Positions 18,076 to 25,453 of a DNA stretch of 64,000 nt are shown piece by piece. Under the pieces are notes generated by a model. It saw only the letters and a list, made by a program, of their open reading frames with translations. It had not been told where the DNA came from and made no database searches. A program made the position numbers and the translations under genes. This DNA is from JANQPX01 sp965222015. GTDB taxonomy: Bacteria > Pseudomonadota > Alphaproteobacteria > Geminicoccales > Geminicoccaceae. Location: the NCBI GenBank assembly GCA_965222015.1, contig CBDCTL010000023.1, positions 1,178,001 through 1,242,000 on the forward strand, in the 5' to 3' direction. Position 1 is the stretch's first letter; every line of letters starts with the position of its first letter.

Positions 18076-18429
18076 ATGGACCTGATGACCGAAGACCAGA
18101 AGCAGACGTTGCTCGCGAATGGCTGGGCAACATTGAAAGCCATGCAAGGGGAAGGCAGCCCGCCCGATCATATCCCCGTGATCAAGCTGTTTTGTCCCTG
18201 GGGTGCGGGCACATGGCTGATCACCGAGGTGCTGCCCGATCAGCCGGATCTGCTGTTCGGGCTCTGCGATCTCGGCGAGCCGGAGCTCGGCTATGTCAGC
18301 CTGGACGAGCTTATGAGCGTCGAAGGGCCAGGCGGCCTGAAGATCGAGCAGGACCGGTCCTTCATCCCGACGATGACGCTCAGCGCCTATGCCGACGCCG
18401 CGCGCGCTGTCGGCCGGATCATTGCCTGA
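18076..18429 (+). CDS. DUF2958 domain protein
   Basis: 117 residues. The pattern MTEDQKQTLLANG, then PVIKLFCPWGAGTWLITE, then GLCDLGEPELGYVSLDEL is that of the DUF2958 family. These are small proteins of unknown function, very common on proteobacterial plasmids and ICEs beside ParB-like and DUF2493 genes. The start is ATG at 18076 with GGAGA 5 bases before it; a longer frame upstream runs through the ParB terminator and is rejected. No membrane segment or catalytic motif can be pointed to. Confidence 0.85.
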   Translation: MDLMTEDQKQTLLANGWATLKAMQGEGSPPDHIPVIKLFCPWGAGTWLITEVLPDQPDLLFGLCDLGEPELGYVSLDELMSVEGPGGLKIEQDRSFIPTMTLSAYADAARAVGRIIA

Positions 18430-18603
18430 GCGGCAGGATCGATCGCCTCCATTCTCATTCGATGGGCCGTTCCTCCTGAGCCACGATTCCGCCGTCCGGG
18501 CGTCGGATCGGAGCGGCGGCGCCGAGAGAAAGAGTGAGATGGATCTCGGGTGATCAACACAAGACGGGAGGACGTCTCCCGCCGAACATCCGTGATCACC
18601 AAT

Positions 18604-18948
18604 ATGTACAACAATTCGCTGCTCCCGATCGCCTCGGCGATCACCGCCAGACTCGGCTGGCGCTTCTATGTGGCCAAGGGCGCTGGCCAGATCATTGCCC
18701 ATCCACAGCATATCTCGGTGCCCGAGAACACCTTCCAGCTTCGTTTCGCCGAGGCCGGTGGCGCTGCGCCGGCGATCGCAGTCGAGATCTTCGATTCTGA
18801 CGGCCGGCCCGCAGTCAACGCGCCGCAGCCGCCGATCTGGCTGCTGCCGCGCCATCTCTCCGCTGACACCGCCACCCGGCAGATCCGCCAGCATCTGATC
18901 GAACCTTACCGGACGACGCTCGCCGATCGGACGTCATCGGCTGCGTAG
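18604..18948 (+). CDS. Unknown small protein
   Basis: 114 residues from MYNNSLLPIASAI; a GTG at 18550 would add 18 residues. It is rich in Ala and Pro with no family I can name. It sits between DUF2958 and the MoxR gene on the same strand, 33 bases before the latter, so it probably shares their transcript. A small hairpin (CGGGAG-GACGT-CTCCCG) lies just upstream of the ATG and could influence translation. Codon pattern supports coding; the start is uncertain. Confidence 0.6.
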   Translation: MYNNSLLPIASAITARLGWRFYVAKGAGQIIAHPQHISVPENTFQLRFAEAGGAAPAIAVEIFDSDGRPAVNAPQPPIWLLPRHLSADTATRQIRQHLIEPYRTTLADRTSSAA

Positions 18949-18980
18949 CACCCATCGTCATCGCTTAGGGAATTCTCGTC

Positions 18981-20009
18981 ATGACCTACCAGCTGTCGCC
19001 GGCAGGGCTGAAGCAGGCCCTGCCGATCCTCCTCGACGCCGGCCTAACGCCCTTCATCGAAGGGCCGCCCGGCATTGGCAAGTCCGACGTCGTCGCCCAG
19101 GTCGCGAAGGAGCGCCATGGACGGAACGGTGCTTCCGCTGACGCCTGGTTCCGTGACCTCAAGCCCGCCCAGCGCGATCCGGTCGACTTCACCGGTCTGC
19201 CGGTGCCGGACATGGACAGGCGCGTCACCGACTGGCTTTGCCCCGGCTTCCTGCCGAGCGAGGGCGAAGGCGTCCTGTTCCTGGACGAGCTCACCGCAGC
19301 ACCGCCCCAGGTGCAGAACGTACTGCTGGAGTTCGTGCTGCAGCGGAAGGTCGGCGACTACCGTCTGCCGGACGGATGGTCGATCGTCACCGCCGGCAAT
19401 GGCGCGAAAGATCGCGCCTATGCCGCGACGCTCGGCACGGCGATGGCCAACCGCCTGATCCATCTGGAGGCCATCGCTGATCTCGACGACTGGTGCCGCT
19501 GGGCGTTGGATGCCGGCCTGCCGGTCCCGCTGATTGCCTTCCTGCGCTTCCGCCCGCTTCTGCTCCACCAGTTCGACCCGCAAAGCGGCGAGAAGGCCTT
19601 CCCCTCGCCGAGGTCTTGGGCGGCGGTCGGCAAGATCCTGGCAAAGGGCCCGCCGGCGGATCTTCGCGTGCCGCTGCTGCGGGGCGCGGTCGGCGAGGCG
19701 GGGGCAGTCGAGCTGGAGGCGTTCCTCCAGATCTATCAGGCCCTTCCCTCGATCGACCAGGTGCTGGCCGATCCTGACGGGACGCCGATTCCGGGGGCCG
19801 CCGATCCGGCCGCCCGATACGCCATCGCCGCGGCGCTCACCGAACGAGCAAGTGTCCAGAGCATCCAGCCGATCGCGACCTATTCCAGTCGCCTGCCAGC
19901 GGAACTCGCCGGCATGGTGATGCTCGGCAGCGTGCGCCGCGATCCCGCGATCCGCAACACCCGTCCGTTCATTGCCTGGGCCGCCGACAACGGCGAGCTC
20001 ATGATCTGA
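18981..20009 (+). CDS. MoxR-family AAA+ ATPase
   Basis: 342 residues. Walker A is GPPGIGKS near residue 30 and Walker B is GVLFLDELTAAP near 95, with sensor-like ITAGNG after it. MoxR ATPases work as chaperone-like machines with VWA-domain partners. Here such a partner (VWA plus metallopeptidase-like domain) is encoded two genes downstream, with a helical protein of unknown role between them. The three are on one strand with 13- and 11-base gaps, so they form an operon and probably one complex. The substrate is unknown. Confidence 0.88.
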   Translation: MTYQLSPAGLKQALPILLDAGLTPFIEGPPGIGKSDVVAQVAKERHGRNGASADAWFRDLKPAQRDPVDFTGLPVPDMDRRVTDWLCPGFLPSEGEGVLFLDELTAAPPQVQNVLLEFVLQRKVGDYRLPDGWSIVTAGNGAKDRAYAATLGTAMANRLIHLEAIADLDDWCRWALDAGLPVPLIAFLRFRPLLLHQFDPQSGEKAFPSPRSWAAVGKILAKGPPADLRVPLLRGAVGEAGAVELEAFLQIYQALPSIDQVLADPDGTPIPGAADPAARYAIAAALTERASVQSIQPIATYSSRLPAELAGMVMLGSVRRDPAIRNTRPFIAWAADNGELMI

Positions 20010-20022
20010 GGAGGTTTACGCC

Positions 20023-20901
20023 TTGGCTGCTCTCCAGGAACGGGCGATGCTCGTCCAACTCAGCCTCAAGCACTGGTCCGGCTCTCGCAACGACAAGCGC
20101 GTCGTGGCTGAAGTCGCCAGCGCCCATCGCACCAATGGCCGGGATATTGGCCGTTTCAGCAAAAACCTGATCGACCCGGAGGCACTTCGGCCGATCAAGA
20201 AGCTAATCGGCGAGGCGAGGAGCGATCACTACGAGCTGACCCTGCCGTTCGACGACGACGGCTACCGGCTGCTGCCCGCCGCCGCCTATGAAGGCTACTG
20301 CGCGGTCATGCGCCGCCATCGCACCCGCTTCGAGGACAAGCGGGCCGGCCTGCTCGACGACTATGACCGGCTGATCCTGGAGGCGCAGCATGAGCTCGGC
20401 TCGCTCTATGATGCGCGGGACTATCCGCGGCGTGATCAGCTGGCCGAGCGATTCGGCTTCAAGACCGCCTTTCGGCCGATCCCCGACGGCGGGCATTTCG
20501 TGGTGGAGGTCGCGGCCGAGCAAAAGGACGCGATCGACCGGGATACCCACAAGGCCGCTGAACGCGCCATGACCGAGGTCTGGCAACGGGTTCATGACCG
20601 CGCCCGCAAGCTGACCGAAGGCCTTCGCGCCTATGCCGATGATCAGGGTGAGGTGCAGCGTAACTTCCGGAGCAGCCTGATCGACAATGTTGTCCATCTG
20701 GCTGAGCTGCTGCCGAAATTGAACTTCATGGGCGATCCTCGCCTGGACCAGATGGCGGAACGCCTGAAGGACGAGCTTGGCCGCTATCAGGCCGAGACGT
20801 TGAAGGAAGCACCGGTGCTGCGCCGCGACGTCGCCGACAAGGCGGGCACGGTCCGCGCCGAGGTCGACCAGGTCCTCCAGTCGATGAACGGTTATCTCTG
20901 A
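20023..20901 (+). CDS. Unknown helical protein between MoxR ATPase and VWA protein
   Basis: 292 residues starting at TTG with AGGAGG 9 bases upstream. It is mostly charged, helix-forming sequence with a likely coiled-coil C-terminal half, and no membrane segment. It resembles the DUF3150-type proteins that stand between MoxR and VWA genes, though I cannot confirm the family from sequence alone. Tight spacing on both sides suggests it is the third member of the MoxR/VWA complex, perhaps an adaptor. Confidence 0.75.
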   Translation: MAALQERAMLVQLSLKHWSGSRNDKRVVAEVASAHRTNGRDIGRFSKNLIDPEALRPIKKLIGEARSDHYELTLPFDDDGYRLLPAAAYEGYCAVMRRHRTRFEDKRAGLLDDYDRLILEAQHELGSLYDARDYPRRDQLAERFGFKTAFRPIPDGGHFVVEVAAEQKDAIDRDTHKAAERAMTEVWQRVHDRARKLTEGLRAYADDQGEVQRNFRSSLIDNVVHLAELLPKLNFMGDPRLDQMAERLKDELGRYQAETLKEAPVLRRDVADKAGTVRAEVDQVLQSMNGYL

Positions 20902-20912
20902 GGTAGGCCAGA

Positions 20913-22145
20913 ATGCTCGATGAACAGCGAAAGCTCACCCGGGCGCGTTTCGCTCTGATGCGCGATCACCCGTTCTTCGCCACCATCCTGCTGCAGCTCG
21001 ATCTCGAGGCGGACGAGCGGGTCGAGACGATCGAGACCGACGGGCAGCGGATCCACTATGCGCCGGCCTGGCTCGCGGGGATATCGGAGCACCACCTGCA
21101 GGCGGTGCTGGCGCACAATGTCATGCACATTGCGTTCGAGCATCCGCTTCGCCTGGAGGAGCGTGATCGGGCGCTCGCCAATCGCGCCATGGATCTTGCG
21201 ATCAATCCCTTGCTGCAGGAGGCGGGCTTCGACTTGCCGGACGACGCGCCGATCGATCCTAGCTTTGCCAACATGCCCTGGGAACGCATCTATGCGATCA
21301 TCGAACAGCGGCAGAAAGATAGCGGCGGAGATGAAGGCCAACAGGATCCGGCAGACGGTGGCGTTAGAGGCTCTAGCAGTCAACCGTCGCCCGGCGAGCC
21401 GCAGGCCGGCGATGGCGGGAGTGATCCTTCGTCGTCGCAGCAATCCAGCTGCGGGTGGGTCGAGGTGCCCATGGGGGACGACGGCCAGCCCGTTTCACAG
21501 GCCGAAATACGCGCCGCCTCCAATCAGATGCGCGTGTTGGTCGTTCAGGCCGCGCAGGCTGCCCGCCGCGCCGGCAAGCTCGGCTCGGGCCTCGAACGCC
21601 TGGTCCGGCAGCAGCTTGCGCCCACGACCGACTGGCGTACGGTGCTAAGGCGCTTCGTCCGGGAGCGGACCCAGGATGGTTACAGCTGGTCGAGGCCCAA
21701 CCGGCGCCATGCCTGGCGCGGCGTGTTGCTGCCGAGCCCCTGGAGCCAGCGGCTCGGGGAAATCGTCGTCGCCATCGACACCTCGGCGTCAATCCGGGAG
21801 CACGAGCTCGCCGCTTTTGCCGTCGAAGCCAAGGCGATCTTCGCCGAGCTCAAGCCGGCGGCGGTCACCGTCCTCCAGTGCGACACCAAGGTGACCTCGT
21901 CGCGACGCTTCACCGAGCTGGATAAATTCGAGATCGACGCCAGGGGCGGTGGCGGCACGCGTTTCCAGCCGGCCTTCGACTGGGTCGAGAAGGAGGCTGA
22001 GCAGCAGCCGGCCTGCCTTCTCTACTTCTCCGACCTCGATCCGGCCGATCAGCCGGCCGACCCAGGCTATCCGGTATTGTGGGTAGCGACGTCAGGCCGG
22101 AAACCGCCGTCATTCGGTGAGGTGGTCCGGTTGCCTCCATCATAA
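20913..22145 (+). CDS. DUF2201-like metallopeptidase/VWA protein
   Basis: 410 residues. The N-terminal part has a zinc-protease-like motif AHNVMHIAFEH near residue 66. A low-complexity linker rich in Gln, Ser, Asp and Gly (about 130-180) follows. The C-terminal VWA-like domain begins EIVVAIDTSASIREHE near residue 285, where DTSAS is a MIDAS metal site. This arrangement is known from DUF2201 proteins, which pair with MoxR ATPases. The usual Glu beside the first His of the zinc motif is replaced by Asn (HN rather than HE), so peptidase activity is doubtful. It is the last gene of the MoxR operon. Confidence 0.85.
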   Translation: MLDEQRKLTRARFALMRDHPFFATILLQLDLEADERVETIETDGQRIHYAPAWLAGISEHHLQAVLAHNVMHIAFEHPLRLEERDRALANRAMDLAINPLLQEAGFDLPDDAPIDPSFANMPWERIYAIIEQRQKDSGGDEGQQDPADGGVRGSSSQPSPGEPQAGDGGSDPSSSQQSSCGWVEVPMGDDGQPVSQAEIRAASNQMRVLVVQAAQAARRAGKLGSGLERLVRQQLAPTTDWRTVLRRFVRERTQDGYSWSRPNRRHAWRGVLLPSPWSQRLGEIVVAIDTSASIREHELAAFAVEAKAIFAELKPAAVTVLQCDTKVTSSRRFTELDKFEIDARGGGGTRFQPAFDWVEKEAEQQPACLLYFSDLDPADQPADPGYPVLWVATSGRKPPSFGEVVRLPPS

Positions 22146-22269
22146 CGTGCCACCGCTCACCGAACTGAATAGACGGAGCTAACTGGAAGAACCATCATTT
22201 GCCGCATGGCAATGTCTGGCTGTATGTATAGACCAAGATGAGGCCGTGAGCGCAGGAGAGCATGAGATC

Positions 22270-22509
22270 ATGTCGACTTCAATTACCATTCCGGATCCCG
22301 ATGATCGGCTCTCGAGCGCCCTCGAGGCGCGGGCGCGCAAGCATGGCACCAGCGTGACAGAGGAGGCCCGCAGGATTCTCCTCAATGCCTTGAGCGCCCC
22401 CGACGATCTCGGTGCAGCCATCCGCAACCGTTTTGGCCCGCTTGGCGGGGTCGAGCTTGACCTTCCTCCACGCGAAGCAATACCCGAGCCGCCGGAACTG
22501 GGATCTTGA
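22270..22509 (+). CDS. FitA-like antitoxin (ribbon-helix-helix)
   Basis: 79 residues from MSTSITIPDPDDRLSSAL. The start ATG at 22270 has AGGAGA about 11 bases upstream; a GTG at 22246 adds eight residues and is less likely. The N-terminus has the pattern of FitA/VapB antitoxins, which bind their own promoter and neutralise a PIN-domain RNase (…ARARKHGTSVTEEARRIL). The stop codon overlaps the TTG start of the toxin gene, the classic coupling in such pairs. Confidence 0.85.
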   Translation: MSTSITIPDPDDRLSSALEARARKHGTSVTEEARRILLNALSAPDDLGAAIRNRFGPLGGVELDLPPREAIPEPPELGS

Positions 22510-22925
22510 TCATCCTGGATAGCAACGTGATCTCCGAGGCTATGCGGCCGGCGCCGGATCCCAAGGTCATGACCTGGTTCACCACCCATCCTGGTGGCTC
22601 TCTTTTCACGACGGCCATCAACGAGGCCGAGATTCGCTTCGGCCTTGCCATCATGGACGACGGACGCCGTCGCAGTCGGCTGGAAGTCGAGGCGCACAAG
22701 CTGTTTAACGAGGACCTTGCCGGTCGCGTCCTGTCGTTCGATCAGGCCGCCGCCCAAGCTTATGCGGAGCTCGCTGCCGAGCGCCGGCGACTTGGGCGTC
22801 CTATCAGCCAGTCGGATGCTCAGATCGCCGCCATCGCCCGCAGCCATGGCGCGACCATCGCAACTCGCAACGTCGGTGACTTCAGCCATCTCGATCTCGA
22901 CATTATCGATCCCTGGGTGGACTAA
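22506..22925 (+). CDS. FitB/VapC-type PIN-domain toxin
   Basis: 139 residues. The PIN-domain acidic residues are all present: ILDSNVISEA (Asp near residue 5), TTAINEAEIRFGL, SQSDAQIAAIA, and TRNVGDF at the end. Such proteins are metal-dependent RNases that cleave RNA when the antitoxin is degraded. The gene begins with TTG, overlapping the antitoxin stop (TTGA). As element cargo the pair probably stabilises inheritance. Length is typical and nothing is missing. Confidence 0.9.
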   Translation: MIILDSNVISEAMRPAPDPKVMTWFTTHPGGSLFTTAINEAEIRFGLAIMDDGRRRSRLEVEAHKLFNEDLAGRVLSFDQAAAQAYAELAAERRRLGRPISQSDAQIAAIARSHGATIATRNVGDFSHLDLDIIDPWVD

Positions 22926-23664
22926 CTTTTGGTCGCCAGACCTTCTTTCACCATCGACACGAATTGCTTTCGAATGCCGCTCATGCAGGCAAGTACAGGC
23001 CTCTTGCGCACCTGCGATGAATGTTGAGCCGCAATGTTCAGGCCAATTGGCTCTTGAACTCATCCTGCCTTGAGATCAGAGTTCACCGCCCGTATCTTCA
23101 ACAAGAACTGACTCGTCCGCATCGAGTCAGACGTGCGCGCTGGCGGTTTGCCGACCCCAGCGCGCTTTTTCGTGTGGATATCCTGATGCGCCTGGCGATA
23201 TCAGAGCGGTGATCCCGCCAGCATGAGGGTCTCGATCTGATTGCGGGCAAGACCGCGTCCGGCAGTGCAGCATGTGGCCGGCTAGCCCATTCATCGGTCC
23301 TCTCGCCGGCGGCGCCCTTAGCCTATCAACGTGCTCGCTCTGGTCAAAAGGTCGGTCCTCGCCATGCTCGCTTTTTGCCAAATGCAAAAAGCTGCGCGTG
23401 GCTCCGGTCCCGCTGCGCGCTTTTGACCGCCGCTGCGCGCGTCGATCGCCTGAAGACGTCGGCTCCGAAGGAATGTCGGAACCTTGTCCCACCAAAGGAA
23501 TGCTGGATTTATTCTATGGGTGCAACAATAATTAAATAAATAATAGAAGATTTACTTTTTATATCGTGTCATTATTTATTGAAATATTTCAAGTATTTGA
23601 TATTATTTAATTTCTTCCACGAGAGGCGGCAACCTCTCTTAATCGTCAATGCGGAGCGAATATC
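22926..23664. other. Long intergenic stretch with a terminator and an AT-rich block
   Basis: No gene is supported. It contains the terminator at 23134-23169, GC-rich sequence with repeated CTGCGCG words around 23390-23445, and then a strongly AT-rich block (about 23515-23620, many A/T runs). The AT-rich block immediately precedes the small gene at 23665 and is a likely promoter region or site of DNA bending. Confidence 0.6.
23134..23169 (+). terminator. Rho-independent terminator
   Basis: GCGCGCTGG and CCAGCGCGC form a 9-bp stem around a 13-base loop, followed by TTTTT. It lies about 210 bases past the PIN toxin gene, so it ends that transcript or a short RNA encoded in between. Confidence 0.85.
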
Positions 23665-23820
23665 ATGGACTTTTCTTTTCTTCGTGACCTCGACGACTTC
23701 GATTCTCTTATTCTCGACCCCTTCGAGATCGTCGAAATCGGCACGCCCGAGGATCTCGCCGAGACGCTCGGCATCGATCCCGCTGACGCCCTGGCTCGCA
23801 TCCGGGAGGCCGCACGATGA
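23665..23820 (+). CDS. Small acidic unknown protein, 51 residues
   Basis: It reads MDFSFLRDLDDFDSL and ends ALARIREAAR. GGAG lies 9 bases before the ATG, and its stop TGA overlaps the ATG of the DUF2493 gene (ATGA at 23817), so translation is coupled. It is very acidic, and the tail looks like a single helix. It may be a partner or leader of the DUF2493 protein. I do not recognise a family; the operon overlap and codon pattern are the evidence. Confidence 0.7.
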   Translation: MDFSFLRDLDDFDSLILDPFEIVEIGTPEDLAETLGIDPADALARIREAAR

Positions 23821-24803
23821 CCACCGGCCACATTTGCGACAGCCTCGCCACCTTCGGCGCGAGCTTCGCCGCTGGCGAGATCGACAACCGGCCCTTGCCT
23901 GAGCCCGAAGCGATCGAGACCGCCATTGCCTGCCTGTTCGAGCCGGTGACCGGTTTGCTTGATGACTGCCCCTTGGTGCAGGATCTGGAGAGCATGCTCT
24001 GGGGTTTGGTCAACGCCTTTCACGCCCAGATCAACCGCATCGACCGCGTCCTTGACGACAGCGAGCACGCCCAGGCCCGATTGCGCGAGCAGCATGACGG
24101 CAGCGAGGTCACCGATACCGCCCTGCAGGTCGCCATCGACCAGGGGCGCGCCCTGATCGATCGGCAAAACGCTTTCCTCGCCATGTTCGACGCCGCCGTG
24201 CGCTGCTTCGAGGAGGCGACCGGCAGCACCTGGCAGCCCCGCCATGGTTCACGATCCCGAACCAGGAATCTGACCGCCGCCATGATCGACTCCCGCGACT
24301 TCGAGCGCGCCCGCCGCCATCGCTGGACCGAAGACCATCTGCCGCCCGGTCCCTATGTCGTCTTCTCCGGTGGCGCGCAATTCCAGGAAATCGACGCCAT
24401 TTGGCAGCGCCTCGACCGCATCAAGGCGAAGCACCCGACCATGACCCTCCTGCATGGCGGCGCGCCCGGGGCCGATACCATCGCTGCGAAATGGGCCGAC
24501 AGCCGCAGCATCAGTCAGATCCGGTTTTCCCTGAAGCGCAACCTCGGCAACCGTGCCGGCTTCGAGCGCAACGAGCGCATGCTCGCAACCTGTCCAATCG
24601 GCGTTATCACCTTTCCCGGATCCGGCGTCACCGAGGCCCTGAAACGAAAAGCCCGCGTCATGGGCTTCCCGCTTTGGGACTACGACGCCGCGCGCACCGC
24701 CTGCGGTCTGACCGCCGAGGAGCCGAAGGCGATCATCAAGCGTCTTGGCGCTGCCGCCATCGCTCGACAATTCGGCGTCAAAGAGGCGACCGTTTCCGCC
24801 TAG
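23817..24803 (+). CDS. DUF2493 (SLOG-like) protein, C-terminal HTH cut by an amber codon
   Basis: 328 residues to the first stop. The N-terminal half is helical. The DUF2493 domain covers about 180-285: GPYVVFSGGAQFQEID, LLHGGAPGADTIAAKWA, and GVITFPGSGVTEALKRKA. This is a Rossmann-like nucleotide-binding fold related to the SLOG family, whose role on plasmids is unknown. The tail AAIARQFGVKEATVSA runs into TAG at 24801-24803. Reading on in frame gives LAKGVPASRIDAIKRLL and a stop at 24876-24878, exactly the second half of a Cro-like helix-turn-helix with Trp expected at the stop. The gene is therefore truncated by a TGG to TAG change, or reads through. Confidence 0.88.
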   Translation: MTTGHICDSLATFGASFAAGEIDNRPLPEPEAIETAIACLFEPVTGLLDDCPLVQDLESMLWGLVNAFHAQINRIDRVLDDSEHAQARLREQHDGSEVTDTALQVAIDQGRALIDRQNAFLAMFDAAVRCFEEATGSTWQPRHGSRSRTRNLTAAMIDSRDFERARRHRWTEDHLPPGPYVVFSGGAQFQEIDAIWQRLDRIKAKHPTMTLLHGGAPGADTIAAKWADSRSISQIRFSLKRNLGNRAGFERNERMLATCPIGVITFPGSGVTEALKRKARVMGFPLWDYDAARTACGLTAEEPKAIIKRLGAAAIARQFGVKEATVSA

Positions 24804-24879
24804 CTCGCCAAAGGAGTCCCCGCCTCGCGCATCGACGCCATCAAGCGCTTACTTCCTAACCTTGGCATTGCCGATTGAA

Positions 24880-24912
24880 AGGCTCGCTGCGAAAGCGGCG
24901 AGCCTCTTTCTT
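24880..24912 (+). terminator. Rho-independent terminator after the DUF2493 gene
   Basis: AGGCTCGC-GC and GC-GCGAGCCT pair around a GAAA loop, followed by TCTTTCTT. It sits right after the second in-frame stop at 24878, which fits the gene having originally ended there. Confidence 0.8.
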
Positions 24913-25453
24913 GCCTTGCGGCTCCTTTGAACACGAGGCCGAGCCGGCCCGGATTTCATGTGGTCGCCCCGGCCATCCACGCGCTACGCGCGGCTCTCCA
25001 TTTGCTGACCCTCGCTCTGTCGACCCCGCCGGCTTGGCGCTCCGCTAGCCTTCGATCGCTGACGCGTCGAAGGCTTCACTGCGCACCGCGCCGCCGAGGT
25101 CGACAGAGCTCCACACAAGACGCAGCTATCGCTGCCCGGTTTTGTCCGCACCGATTGGAGCCAAGAAGCCGAAGAGTTGGAGCAAAATCATGCGGTTTTT
25201 CGAAACGAACCGATGACCCTACCATCTTTCAAATTCGTGTCGTTCGCTGTGGTATTGGCCACAGTACACGTCCCCATGATCGCGAACAATGATTGATCTG
25301 CACCACCACACAAAGAGCGCTTGTCGACGGGCCATCCCAATGGGGAAGCCGACAGAGGATGCAGTCAATGGCTGAGCCCGAGCAAGATCAAGCATCGCAT
25401 CCGCGACTTTGCTGCATGGTAGGCCATGTCCCGGCCGTCGTGCGTAAAAGTCG
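24913..25453. other. Non-coding stretch between convergent transcripts
   Basis: No gene is supported. It holds GC-rich, repeat-like sequence. The part 25037-25137 shares ordered blocks (GCGCTCCGCT, GGCTTCACT, ACACAAGANGCAGC, GCTGCC) with 33404-33459. Confidence 0.55.
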
